The notes: a model not told the origin generated them from the letters alone. Shown: positions 1 through 7,240, counted from the first letter of the stretch. The stretch: 26,472 bases of DNA from UBA6109 sp035366835 (GCA_035366835.1 DAOSIS010000041.1:1-26472); one strand, 5' to 3'. Numbers and translations are program-made.

Positions 1-3
1 TTT

Positions 4-49
4 GTTTACGATGTCCTGGCACATTTTCTTGTTAACGATGTCGTGGCAC
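4..49. repeat. Pair of 19-bp direct repeats, possible IS21-type element end
   Basis: Two copies of a 19-bp unit lie at 4-22 and 31-49, differing at two positions, with a start-to-start distance of 27 bp. The shared core reads ACGATGTC then TGGCAC. A decayed third copy may sit near 55-68. Multiple short terminal repeats of this kind are known at the ends of IS21-family elements, so this may be the edge of an element lying left of the window. No transposase is visible inside the window, so the assignment is inference. Confidence 0.35.
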
Positions 50-622
50 TCAACATTTACGTCCTGTAATATACTCTGGATATCAATCTACAGTGGCCTA
101 TTTTTGCTGTCAATGATTTCTTGCAGCACCGTACTTCTTGCATGAAGGTTCCCCGAAAACTGGAGCTCAAAAACCTTATTTTTCTTGTTTTCAGTCCCAA
201 ATGCCGTGGGGGCTCGAAGGATGCACGGAGATTTCGATTTCCTGAAAACCAGTCCATTTTCAACGCGACTACGACGGAAGTGCGGTACAAAGCGATTCCT
301 TCAAAAAGTCAACCTGCCGGAGATCCTTCCAGGCCGGCTAACCCTGTTATTACTCCGGCAAGTAAACATATCAATGGTTGTCATGCCGGACTTGATAAGC
401 CTGCCCCGGACTCGATCCGGGGGCATCCAGTCCTGTCCTGGATTCCCGCTGCAGTTTACCCTCGCGAAGGCGGGGGCGGGAATGACAGTATTGGCATCTT
501 TTGTTGCCGGAGTAATAAACATGGCCCCTTGAACCAGCTCATCGGTTTCGATCATCGAAGCAATTGAAGGACAGGATTCTTTTGGGGCGTGGCGCAAATC
601 GTATCTTTTATGCTTCGTCCGT
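50..622. other. Non-coding stretch at the left edge
   Basis: About 570 bases lie between the repeat pair and the 3' end of the HD-GYP gene. Open frames exist on both strands, but they overlap one another, have no convincing ribosome site and give low-complexity, family-less translations. Apart from the palindromic repeat at 378-487 I see nothing functional here. Confidence 0.5.
378..487. repeat. Dispersed palindromic repeat (MITE-like)
   Basis: The element begins TGTCATGCC and ends GGGAATGACA, so its ends are imperfect inverted repeats. In the centre GCATCCAG and CTGGATTCC form a second nested inverted pair around TCCTGTC. Short elements with this TCATGCC / CATCCAG / CTGGATTCCCG / GGGAATGA layout are scattered in many copies in intergenic DNA of several proteobacterial and desulfobacterial genomes. 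This is recognition from memory; only one copy is seen here. Confidence 0.55.
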
Positions 623-1624
623 TCATCCGATGCTACCGGTGTAGAAAAGATCCAGAAAGGTTTTACCAATGTCAGGATCGAACTGGGTTCCGAGGTTCCG
701 TTTGATTTCCTCAGCAGCCTTCTCTTTGGGCAGTGGACCACGATAAGGCCTTGCCGTGGTCATGGCGTCGTATGTGTCAAGAATGGCAATCATCCTCGAA
801 GGCAGGGGAATCGCATCGCCTTTCAAACCGTTTGGATACCCCCTGCCATCAAACCTCTCGTGGTGATGCCTGACATTGATCGCCACGTTCCTGAGTTTTT
901 CAAGAGGTTCCAGAATGTGGAAACCAATTACCGGATGAGACTTCATGTGATCGAACTCATCGGGCTCCAGTCTTCCCGATTTGTTCAACACAGATTCTCG
1001 CATACCCACCTTGCCGATATCGTGAAGCTGCGCGGATAGTTCGATTTCTCTCATATTCGAGCCGATCCCCAAGTGGTGCTCGGCCAGAAGGATTGACGCC
1101 TCGGCAATGCGCATGGAATGCCCCTTGGTATAAGGATCTTTGGCTTCGAGGACATTGGTCAGCGTGGTCATTGAGGAAATGAAGAGGTTATGGACTTCAT
1201 TGGATAGTCTGTCAACGGTTTCCTCCAACATCTTGGCGTGATCGGCCCTTTCCAGCTCGAGCTTTCTCCTCTCCGTAATGTCGCGCGATATAACGAGTGA
1301 ACCGACTTTTCCCTCCTGGCCGTAGAGCAGGTGCGTGTAAGTGTTTTCATAATAGCGGGCTGCGATATGGTCGTAGACGACCCTCTGGAAGGGTTTCCCG
1401 GGTGAACTCTTTAGATGAGCCAGCGCCCTCCTGACTCTCTCATGCGATTTTTCGGGGTGACATGCAATGACGCTCTTGCCGAGTCGCTCCTTCGCGTTTA
1501 TCCTTCTAATTTCTTCGGCTCTCCTGTTTATGAAAATTATCCGATCATCGCTGTCAACGATGACCACTCCTTCCGGCAGTTGTTCGAGGGCTGACCGGAA
1601 AACGCTGTCTTCATCCTCTGTCAT
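623..1624 (-). CDS. PAS domain / HD-GYP c-di-GMP phosphodiesterase
   Basis: A 333-residue cytoplasmic protein with no membrane segment. Residues about 10-118 form a PAS sensor domain, followed by a short coiled coil (about 118-145) and a C-terminal HD-GYP domain (about 148-325). The metal and catalytic residues are present: H169, the HD pair at 201-202 in HDIGK, H230, the HHH run at 253-255 and the GYP at 262-264. HD-GYP proteins hydrolyse cyclic di-GMP to pGpG or GMP. No receiver domain is fused, so the PAS domain is the likely input. The ATG follows a G-rich stretch that can act as ribosome site. A perfect 9-bp-arm palindrome lies 37 bp upstream. The gene stands alone. Confidence 0.88.
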   Translation of the reverse strand: MTEDEDSVFRSALEQLPEGVVIVDSDDRIIFINRRAEEIRRINAKERLGKSVIACHPEKSHERVRRALAHLKSSPGKPFQRVVYDHIAARYYENTYTHLLYGQEGKVGSLVISRDITERRKLELERADHAKMLEETVDRLSNEVHNLFISSMTTLTNVLEAKDPYTKGHSMRIAEASILLAEHHLGIGSNMREIELSAQLHDIGKVGMRESVLNKSGRLEPDEFDHMKSHPVIGFHILEPLEKLRNVAINVRHHHERFDGRGYPNGLKGDAIPLPSRMIAILDTYDAMTTARPYRGPLPKEKAAEEIKRNLGTQFDPDIGKTFLDLFYTGSIG

Positions 1625-1660
1625 TTTGCCCCCCCACCGCGATCATTGGAGATGGAATCC

Positions 1661-1684
1661 CGATAAGTCGTCCATGACTTATCG
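1661..1684. promoter_or_regulatory. Perfect inverted repeat upstream of the HD-GYP gene
   Basis: Nine-base arms, CGATAAGTC and GACTTATCG, are separated by six bases. The dyad is centred about 48 bp upstream of the HD-GYP start codon, a usual place for a repressor or activator site. It has no T-tract, so it does not look like a terminator. The binding protein is unknown. Confidence 0.45.
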
Positions 1685-1767
1685 CTTTCAAACGGCTTCT
1701 TCCAATCTCCTATACAATTTATGGCTGATACCCACAATAGAATCACTATACGACTCTCGTGAATTGT

Positions 1768-1786
1768 GGCCGGCTTCGGGCCGGCC
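1768..1786. other. GC-rich hairpin of unknown role
   Basis: A perfect 7-bp stem (GGCCGGC with GCCGGCC) closes a 5-base loop. No T-run follows on either strand. It lies in the gap between the HD-GYP gene and the tRNA, and could be part of a decayed transcription unit. Confidence 0.3.
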
Positions 1787-1828
1787 GTTGGAGCACCTAT
1801 AGAGCCGCGACATTCATGAGAATATCCA

Positions 1829-1856
1829 TTGACAATTTCCCTCCTTCAATTATAAG
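1829..1856 (+). promoter_or_regulatory. Sigma-70-type promoter
   Basis: A perfect -35 hexamer TTGACA (1829-1834) is followed after 16 bp by TATAAG (1851-1856). Transcription would start near 1863 and read toward the terminator at 1966-2002 and tRNA-Gln. It is the best-looking sigma-70 promoter I noticed in the window. Confidence 0.5.
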
Positions 1857-1863
1857 GATGACC

Positions 1864-1941
1864 ATGATGTTTCGTCTCAGGAATATCCCGATTCAGCAGC
1901 GTCAGCGAATCCATGGTTCGTCCGGGAGCGGGTATTTCTAA
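1864..1941 (+). CDS. Possible 25-residue small protein or part of a small RNA
   Basis: An ATG at 1864 is preceded by AAGGA at 1854-1858 and opens a 25-codon frame ending in TAA at 1939-1941. The product would be basic, with an IQQRQR stretch and a C-terminal GSSGSGYF. A strong terminator begins 25 bp later. The ribosome site overlaps the proposed -10 box, so either the promoter is elsewhere or the transcript is a non-coding RNA of about 140 nt. I do not recognise the sequence. Confidence 0.25.
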   Translation: MMFRLRNIPIQQRQRIHGSSGSGYF

Positions 1942-1965
1942 GTTTATTTCCAAATAGCGAGAAAC

Positions 1966-2002
1966 GGGCCCTGACGAATCAAGAATTCGCCGGGGCCTTT
2001 TT
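1966..2002 (+). terminator. Rho-independent terminator just before tRNA-Gln
   Basis: The outer stem pairs bases 1966-1973 with 1991-1998 and the inner stem pairs CGAAT (1975-1979) with ATTCG (1985-1989), with one mismatch between them and a five-base loop. Five T residues end at 2002. The mature tRNA-Gln begins only 10 bp further on, so the structure ends an upstream transcript or attenuates read-through into the tRNA. Confidence 0.65.
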
Positions 2003-2012
2003 ATCTTGGCGC

Positions 2013-2086
2013 TGAGGGGTCGTCTAACGGTAGGACGACAGGCTCTGGACCTGTATATTGAGGTTCGAATCCTCGCCCCTCAGCCA
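2013..2086 (+). tRNA. tRNA-Gln (anticodon CTG)
   Basis: A complete cloverleaf can be drawn. The 7-bp acceptor stem pairs 2013-2019 with 2076-2082, and the discriminator G2083 is followed by an encoded CCA (2084-2086). The anticodon stem pairs 2038-2042 with 2050-2054 around a loop with CTG at 2045-2047. The T-loop reads TTCGAAT. The D-arm keeps the TAACGG pattern typical of tRNA-Gln. No fragment of a repeated 3' end was noticed nearby, so there is no sign of an integrated element. Confidence 0.95.
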
Positions 2087-2362
2087 TTGCAAAGTTCAGT
2101 GCGCTCGTCAGACGAAGGGAGTAACAAGAGACGAGTACGTCTTGCCCGTCGATCCCTTTAGCCATCCCCCATCTGCGATTTCACTTCCGGGTCGATATTC
2201 AGCGAATTCTTGGCGGGCCTGATGTCCCGCTTTCCGACACCGCCTCCATCCGAATCTGACGACATCTTTGTCTTGCTTCCATAAGAACGATACAAATTTG
2301 TTCGAACATTCTTGCCTCAATTTTCTCTCTGTCATGGCAATTAATCCAATAAAGCCAATCAC
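2087..2362. other. Non-coding upstream region of the nitrogen operon
   Basis: Between tRNA-Gln and the sigma-54 promoter I see no supported gene. The open frames here lack ribosome sites and family features. The stretch is the expected place for NtrC-type enhancer sites, but I could not find a clear TGCACC/GGTGCA dyad by eye. Confidence 0.4.
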
Positions 2363-2363
2363 A

Positions 2364-2378
2364 TGTGGATTGTCCACA
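2364..2378. promoter_or_regulatory. Dyad abutting the sigma-54 promoter
   Basis: TGTGGA and TCCACA form perfect 6-bp arms around TTG, ending 4 bp before the -24 element. The position would suit a repressor or a protein that blocks the sigma-54 holoenzyme; it is too close to serve as an ordinary enhancer. The binding protein is unknown. Confidence 0.3.
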
Positions 2379-2382
2379 AGAG

Positions 2383-2397
2383 TGGCACGCCTGTTGC
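2383..2397 (+). promoter_or_regulatory. Sigma-54 (RpoN) promoter of the torF-amtB-glnK operon
   Basis: TGGCACG (2383-2389) and TTGC (2394-2397) match the -24/-12 consensus, and the invariant GG and GC are spaced exactly 12 bp. The predicted start of transcription is near 2409, about 70 bp before the porin gene. Sigma-54 control of ammonium transport and P-II genes under NtrC is well known, so context and sequence agree. Confidence 0.85.
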
Positions 2398-2480
2398 CCA
2401 TAGAACTCGTCAAACGGAATCGGACGCGTCCCTTTTCCGCAAAGCTGGATCGCTGATCTCGGAACAAGGAGGATATGGTT

Positions 2481-3332
2481 ATGAAGAAACATCTTGGTTT
2501 GACGAATTCCTTTGTGCTTGCTCTGTTCATGGTTGCGGTTCTTACGATTCCGGCTGCATCACTGCAGGCCGAAGAGGATAAACCAACCGGCGACGTTACG
2601 GCTGCCGTCTTGAGCCAGTACTTCTGGAGGGGCTATGAGCTGAGCCGGAACAGCGTCGTCGTCCAACCCTCGATCACCGTAGGCTACAAGGGCTTTTCGG
2701 CCAACCTCTGGGGCAATCTGGACACGAAGCCCTATTCCGCCGCCAACGTGTCATACCCGGGGACATGGAACGAAACGGATCTGACCCTCTCCTACAGCAA
2801 GACAATGGGACTTTTCAACGTGGGAGGCGGTTATATCTACTACAGCCTGGCCCCCCTGAACAGAGACGCCGCGGACCGAAACGATTCCCAGGAGATCTTT
2901 GCCACCGTTTCCCTCAATACCCTGTTGTCGCCGACGCTGACCGTCTACAAGGAAATCGATCATTACCGGAACTGGTATTTTCTGCTCGGGGTGTCTCACG
3001 TCTTCGAACTAAACAAGTCGGTCTCCCTGAAACTGGCGGCGACGGGCAGCTACCTGCTGAGCACCGATGCGGATACCTATCCGAAATACGACAGCAATGC
3101 TGTGGCTACGACCGACAAGTTCAGCAACTTCCACGACGGATCCGTGTCGGCGTGCCTGCCGATCAAGGCGACCGACAGGATAACGATAACGCCGACGATC
3201 TCCTACATCTTCCCTCTGAGCGGAGATGCGAAGGATGAAATGAAGGGACTGGGCCTGAAGGGGACCGCCCTGCCGTCCGAACGCGACAGTTCGTTCCTCG
3301 TGGGCGGGGTCCTGGCCAGCTTCAGTTTTTGA
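2481..3332 (+). CDS. TorF-family putative outer-membrane porin
   Basis: A 283-residue protein with a signal peptide of about 30 residues (cleavage likely after SLQA) and a body of alternating polar and aromatic strands ending in a C-terminal phenylalanine, as in outer-membrane beta-barrels. The FWRGYELS motif near residue 50 and the overall length fit the TorF/TIGR02001 putative porin family, often encoded beside amtB. It probably lets small nitrogen compounds cross the outer membrane. The start at 2481 is preferred over the ATG at 2475, because the strong AAGGAGG (2466-2472) lies 8 bases before 2481 but only 2 before 2475. It is the first gene of the sigma-54 operon. Confidence 0.8.
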   Translation: MKKHLGLTNSFVLALFMVAVLTIPAASLQAEEDKPTGDVTAAVLSQYFWRGYELSRNSVVVQPSITVGYKGFSANLWGNLDTKPYSAANVSYPGTWNETDLTLSYSKTMGLFNVGGGYIYYSLAPLNRDAADRNDSQEIFATVSLNTLLSPTLTVYKEIDHYRNWYFLLGVSHVFELNKSVSLKLAATGSYLLSTDADTYPKYDSNAVATTDKFSNFHDGSVSACLPIKATDRITITPTISYIFPLSGDAKDEMKGLGLKGTALPSERDSSFLVGGVLASFSF

Positions 3333-3409
3333 GAATTTCCCGGGGACAATCGAAAAGCCCGGATGTCGCTCTCCGGAGGACCTCAGGGAAAGAGGAGGAG
3401 GTAATTGAC

Positions 3410-4900
3410 ATGAAACGATTCATCGGCATTCTGATCATGATGACCTTTCTGTTTTGTGCTGCGGCGCCATCTCTTGCCGAAGAGAAGCCGGTACAGGCGG
3501 AGCCCGCAGCGGGTCAGACCGGCATCCTCGCGCCTGCCGCCGCGACCGCACCGTCTGCGTCCGCACCTGTAACGCAAAAAGCGCTGGACGACATGAAGGG
3601 CTCCATGCAGGTGGGAATCGATACGGGATGGGTCCTGTTCACCGCCTTTCTGGTCTTCTTCATGAATTTGGGTTTCGCCATGGTGGAGTCCGGTCTGTGC
3701 CGCGCGAAGAACACGGTCAACATTCTGGCGAAGAATTTCATCGTCTTCGCCATCGCCTCGGCGTCGTTCTGGTTCATCGGCTGGGGGCTGATGTTCGGCA
3801 ACGGCAGCCCTTTCGCGGGACTGCAGGGTCTCTTCTTCGTCAGCGGCGCCGACAACAGCCCGGCGGTCGGTGAGGCGTATAAGGGCGTCTACGCGGCGAT
3901 CAACTGGACCGGTGTCCCGCTCTGGGCCAAGTTCTTCTTCCAGCTTGTCTTTGCAGGGACGGCCGCTACGATCGTTTCCGGTGTCGTGGCTGAGCGCATC
4001 AAGTTCCATTCTTTCATTTTCTTCTCCTTCATCCTGGTGGGGATCATATATCCCATTACCGGCCACTGGATCTGGGGCGGCGGATTTCTCGCCTCGCTGG
4101 GGATGTTCGATTTTGCCGGATCGACGGTGGTTCATTCCGTAGGGGGATGGGCGGCCCTTGCCGGCGTTCTCCTGCTGGGGTCCCGCACGGGCAAGTACCG
4201 CGCCGACGGGTCCGTCAATCCGATTTTCGGCCATAACATGTCCCTGGTGACACTCGGCGGACTCATCCTGTGGTTCGGGTGGTTCGGATTCAACCCCGGC
4301 TCCACCATGGGCATAGGCGACGGAACCGCCATCGCGCACATCGCCGTGACAACCAACACTGCAGCGGCAATGGCCATTCTGAGTTCGACGCTGACCTCCT
4401 GGCTGATCCAGAAGAAGCCCGACCTCTCCATGATCGTCAACGGCGCGCTGGCGGGACTGGTTGCGATCACTGCACCCTGCGCCTTTGTCAGCGTCGGGTC
4501 ATCGGCGGTCATCGGACTCATCGCCGGCGTACTCGTGGTCTTTGCGGTCCTGATGTTCGACAAACTGAAGATCGACGATCCGGTTGGCGCCCTCTCGGTA
4601 CATCTGGTCAACGGCATTTTCGGCACCCTGGCCGTGGGTCTTTTCGCCCAGGACAAAATCACGGGGACGGCAACGGGAAACGGTCTCCTGTTCGGCGGCG
4701 GCTTGAAGCTTCTCGGAGCGCAGGCGGCGGGTGTCGTTGCGGTCGGAGCTTTCACCTTCATCGTCGCCCTTGCGGCATGGTACGTCATCAAAATGGCGGC
4801 GGGCCTCAGGGTATCGACCGAAGAGGAAATCGCGGGACTGGATCTCGGGGAGCACGGTGTGAAGGCTTACCCGGACTTCCAGGGCTTTCTGACGAAGTGA
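3410..4900 (+). CDS. amtB: Ammonium transporter AmtB
   Basis: A 496-residue inner-membrane channel for ammonium/ammonia. It has a signal peptide (about 1-23), a loose Ala/Pro-rich linker (about 28-55) and then eleven hydrophobic segments. The Amt signature is seen near residues 234-252, and the twin pore histidines are H242 (in VVHS) and H398 (in SVHLVNG). The start at 3410 is chosen because a purine-rich GAGGAGGAGGT site lies just upstream and the signal peptide begins there; the frame is open back to 3329. It is followed 42 bp later by the P-II gene, which normally plugs this channel when nitrogen is ample. Confidence 0.95.
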   Translation: MKRFIGILIMMTFLFCAAAPSLAEEKPVQAEPAAGQTGILAPAAATAPSASAPVTQKALDDMKGSMQVGIDTGWVLFTAFLVFFMNLGFAMVESGLCRAKNTVNILAKNFIVFAIASASFWFIGWGLMFGNGSPFAGLQGLFFVSGADNSPAVGEAYKGVYAAINWTGVPLWAKFFFQLVFAGTAATIVSGVVAERIKFHSFIFFSFILVGIIYPITGHWIWGGGFLASLGMFDFAGSTVVHSVGGWAALAGVLLLGSRTGKYRADGSVNPIFGHNMSLVTLGGLILWFGWFGFNPGSTMGIGDGTAIAHIAVTTNTAAAMAILSSTLTSWLIQKKPDLSMIVNGALAGLVAITAPCAFVSVGSSAVIGLIAGVLVVFAVLMFDKLKIDDPVGALSVHLVNGIFGTLAVGLFAQDKITGTATGNGLLFGGGLKLLGAQAAGVVAVGAFTFIVALAAWYVIKMAAGLRVSTEEEIAGLDLGEHGVKAYPDFQGFLTK

Positions 4901-4942
4901 TCGACTCATCGTCACGGTATGTCGATAAAAGGAGCACGGGAT

Positions 4943-5284
4943 ATGAAACTGATAATCGCTGTTGTGAAACCGGAGAAACTGACGGACGTCAAGCAGGCTC
5001 TGGTCAAGGCCAACGTGGGGAAGATGACCGTCTCCAGCGTGATCGGATGCGGCGCGCAGGGCGGATACACCGAGTCCTACCGGGGTGCTTTTACCGAGGT
5101 GAATCTCCTGGACAAGGTCCGATTCGAGATCGCGGTCAATGACAACTTCGTCCAACCGACGATCGATGCCATCATCCAGGGTGCTCGGACCGGGAAGATC
5201 GGCGACGGGAAGATCTTCATCGTCCCTCTGGAGGAATGCGTCATGGTGCGGACCGGCGAGACGGGTCCCAAGGCCATAGGATGA
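4943..5284 (+). CDS. glnK: P-II nitrogen regulator (GlnK-type)
   Basis: A 113-residue P-II signal protein that binds ATP/ADP and 2-oxoglutarate and, as the partner of amtB, should gate the channel. The start ATG at 4943 has AAAAGGAG 8 bases upstream. The T-loop (about 37-55) keeps Q39 and YRGA at 46-49, and the TGKIGDGKIF nucleotide-binding block is intact. Two differences from E. coli GlnB/GlnK are clear on alignment: Y51, the uridylylation site, is threonine, and R38 is alanine. GlnD-type uridylylation at 51 is therefore impossible; control may rest on ligands alone, as seen in many anaerobes and archaea. Confidence 0.93.
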   Translation: MKLIIAVVKPEKLTDVKQALVKANVGKMTVSSVIGCGAQGGYTESYRGAFTEVNLLDKVRFEIAVNDNFVQPTIDAIIQGARTGKIGDGKIFIVPLEECVMVRTGETGPKAIG

Positions 5285-5356
5285 GAGAGGCCATGACGGC
5301 CGAGGGAACAAGCAGCGCCGTCAAGAGCTCAATTTTGCAATGACGACTGAGAGAGG

Positions 5357-5373
5357 GGGCGCCTTCGGCGCCC
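5357..5373 (+). terminator. Hairpin after glnK
   Basis: GGGCGCC and GGCGCCC form a perfect 7-bp stem around TTC, 73 bp after glnK. No T-tract follows, so it would be a weak or factor-assisted terminator, or an RNA stabiliser. Confidence 0.4.
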
Positions 5374-5374
5374 G

Positions 5375-5427
5375 GGCAACGGAAGGGTAAGTCACCTCCG
5401 GCACCTTCCTCCCGCCCTTCCGTTGCC
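5375..5427. other. Long inverted repeat between glnK and the FRG gene
   Basis: Arms of 13 bp at 5375-5387 and 5415-5427 are perfectly complementary around a 27-base pyrimidine-rich loop. The structure abuts the 5357-5373 hairpin, leaving about 30 bp before the FRG start codon. It could end the nitrogen transcript, act as a leader structure for the FRG gene, or be a mobile repeat. Confidence 0.45.
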
Positions 5428-5457
5428 TGCAGGTAATGCCTATCATTAAGGGTACGG

Positions 5458-6252
5458 ATGATCACCACGGTCGAAGTGAGATCCTGGGAAGCGTATTGCT
5501 CGGCAGTCGATGAACTCCGGCAGGAGTACAACAGCGTTCCCGTCCTCTTTCGCGGGCAGTCAAATTCGAGCTGGGGTTTGCGAACAACCCTCGAAAGGTA
5601 TTCCAAGTCATGCTGGACAGTCCGGCAGTATTGCAGCCTGGTCATCGATTGCATACGCGATGTGAGATCTTTTGCAGACTATCCGGACGATGTTCCGAGC
5701 CTGTCGGATATCGATCGGGAACTGAGTGAAAACATGAATCAGGTCCTGGTCCGCGTCCCTGCTTCCATATCGTTCTATTGGACTTTCTTGCGCCACTACG
5801 GTTTTCCTTCGCCTCTTTTGGACTGGACGGTGTCCCCGTACATTGCAGCCTTCTTTGCACTCTGTGAGGGTACGGACGCTGAAAGCGCGGCCGTCTTCGC
5901 CTTCATTGACGCGGTCGGCAGTGAGAAACACGCATGGCCGGGGAAACCGCAAATCACTGCAAAATGGCTCAACGTGCATCAGCACGCGAGACACAAACGC
6001 CAGCAGTCCTGTTACACCATTGCAACAGAGGCCGTGAAGCGCGATCACCGGTTCGCTCCGCATGAACACGTCTTTCGAGAAAACGAGAGCGGTCAGGATG
6101 TCCTCGTCAAGTATGCCATTCCGTCAGGCGAATCGACAAAGGCGCTGAAGTGGCTTGACGCGAAGGGCATCAACCACTACAGCCTCATGGCCGACAGGGA
6201 AGCCTATTTCAAGGCTCTTGCGCTCAAGAAGATCAGGTTTGAGGGTCTCTAG
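5458..6252 (+). CDS. FRG-domain protein
   Basis: A 264-residue soluble protein. FRG at residues 31-33 lies in LFRGQSN, and the second conserved block of the family, LLDWTVSPYIAAFFA, lies near 119-133. FRG-domain proteins are of unsettled biochemistry; some are linked to phage defence and toxin-like loci. The ribosome site is weak (AAGGG, about 8 bases upstream), and translation may depend on the upstream hairpins. No antitoxin-like partner is seen: the neighbours are glnK and pstS. It may be an inserted accessory gene between the nitrogen and phosphate loci. Family call is firm, role unknown. Confidence 0.8.
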   Translation: MITTVEVRSWEAYCSAVDELRQEYNSVPVLFRGQSNSSWGLRTTLERYSKSCWTVRQYCSLVIDCIRDVRSFADYPDDVPSLSDIDRELSENMNQVLVRVPASISFYWTFLRHYGFPSPLLDWTVSPYIAAFFALCEGTDAESAAVFAFIDAVGSEKHAWPGKPQITAKWLNVHQHARHKRQQSCYTIATEAVKRDHRFAPHEHVFRENESGQDVLVKYAIPSGESTKALKWLDAKGINHYSLMADREAYFKALALKKIRFEGL

Positions 6253-6282
6253 GGAGGCGTTGGAGCCGATCGCCAACGCTCC
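6253..6282 (+). terminator. Stem-loop directly after the FRG gene
   Basis: GGAGGCGTTGG and CCAACGCTCC pair with one bulged base, beginning at the base after the FRG stop codon. There is no T-run directly after it, so termination strength is uncertain. Confidence 0.4.
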
Positions 6283-6345
6283 AGCTCAACTCCATAAACA
6301 CATTTCTCTTTTGCCGGACTCGCGCCACCCGGAATTTCACGGAAG

Positions 6346-6389
6346 CTTCATAAGACCGTCATAAAATCTGTAACATTTGCCCCTATACT
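6346..6389 (+). promoter_or_regulatory. Pho box and -10 element of the first pstS
   Basis: Half-sites TTCAT (6347-6351), GTCAT (6358-6362) and GTAAC (6370-6374) recur at 11-12 bp. A good -10 box, TATACT (6384-6389), follows nine bases later and there is no -35 box, the layout of PhoB-activated promoters. The pstS start codon is 30 bp downstream. Confidence 0.8.
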
Positions 6390-6418
6390 CCCGCCAAATT
6401 CAATCAAGGAGAAAAGCA

Positions 6419-7240
6419 ATGAGAAAGTATCTTGGACGGTTGATCGTGGTCACGGCTTGCCTGCTGTTCATCTGCACCGGTGCGGCCAGTGCAGAGAGCA
6501 TCGTGATCAAGGGATCTACGACGGTTTTGCCCATCATGCAGGCGGCCCTGGAGGCCTATATGAAGGCGAACCCGGGGGTGAACATTTCGCTTTCCGGAGG
6601 CGGCTCGGGGGAAGGGATCAAGGCCCTGATCGACAAGACGACCGACCTGGCCATGTCCTCGCGAGAGATCAAGAAGAATGAAGTGGATCTGGCCAAGTCC
6701 AAGGGCGTCACCCCCCTCGAACACGTCATCGCGATCGACGCCATCGTCCCGATCGTCCATCCCAGCAACAAGGTAAACAACTTGAGCATCGACCAGCTCA
6801 GTCAGATGTACCAGGGATCGATCCGGAACTGGAAGGAAGTCGGCGGAGACGATCTGGCCATCGTCGTCGTATCCAGGGACAGCAGCTCCGGCACGTTCGA
6901 GGCCTGGGGGCATCTGGTCCTGAACAATGCGAAGGTCACGCCGAGAGCGCAGCTCCAGGCCTCCAACGGCGCCGTGGTTCAGACGGTTTCCAAGAACAGG
7001 TACGCCATCGGCTACATCGGGCTCGGTTACGTGGACGCCTCGACGAAGGGCCTGAAGGTCAACGGCGTCGCGGCATCGGCGAAAACCGCCGTGGACAAGA
7101 CCTATCCCGTAGCGAGGCCGCTTTACGTGTACACGGACGGGCAGCCTTCCGGAACCACCGCGAAATTCCTCCAGTTCATCCTCGGGGCGGAGGGACAAAA
7201 ACTGGTCGCCAAGGAAGGCTTCGTACCTCTCCCAAAGTAA
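6419..7240 (+). CDS. pstS: Phosphate ABC transporter substrate-binding protein, copy 1
   Basis: A 273-residue periplasmic phosphate-binding protein. The signal peptide (about 1-25) ends in ASA before ESIV. The mature part shows the KGSTTVLP start, SGGGSGEG and a DSSSGTFE loop, all phosphate-contacting regions of PstS. The start at 6419 has AAGGAGA upstream; the frame is open to 6377, but that part overlaps the promoter. From the first mature codon (6494) to 7227 the DNA is identical to copy 2 at 20506-21239, while the signal peptide and promoter differ. No permease gene follows; a strong hairpin ends the unit, so this copy is monocistronic. Confidence 0.93.
   Translation: MRKYLGRLIVVTACLLFICTGAASAESIVIKGSTTVLPIMQAALEAYMKANPGVNISLSGGGSGEGIKALIDKTTDLAMSSREIKKNEVDLAKSKGVTPLEHVIAIDAIVPIVHPSNKVNNLSIDQLSQMYQGSIRNWKEVGGDDLAIVVVSRDSSSGTFEAWGHLVLNNAKVTPRAQLQASNGAVVQTVSKNRYAIGYIGLGYVDASTKGLKVNGVAASAKTAVDKTYPVARPLYVYTDGQPSGTTAKFLQFILGAEGQKLVAKEGFVPLPK

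Noticed and set aside
121..567. Open frames of 115-148 codons in the left intergenic region
   Set aside because: They overlap the palindromic repeat, occur on both strands and show no family signal or ribosome site.
5285..5457. Riboswitch before the FRG gene
   Set aside because: The paired stems are simple inverted repeats; no c-di-GMP, TPP, cobalamin or other known riboswitch core was recognised.
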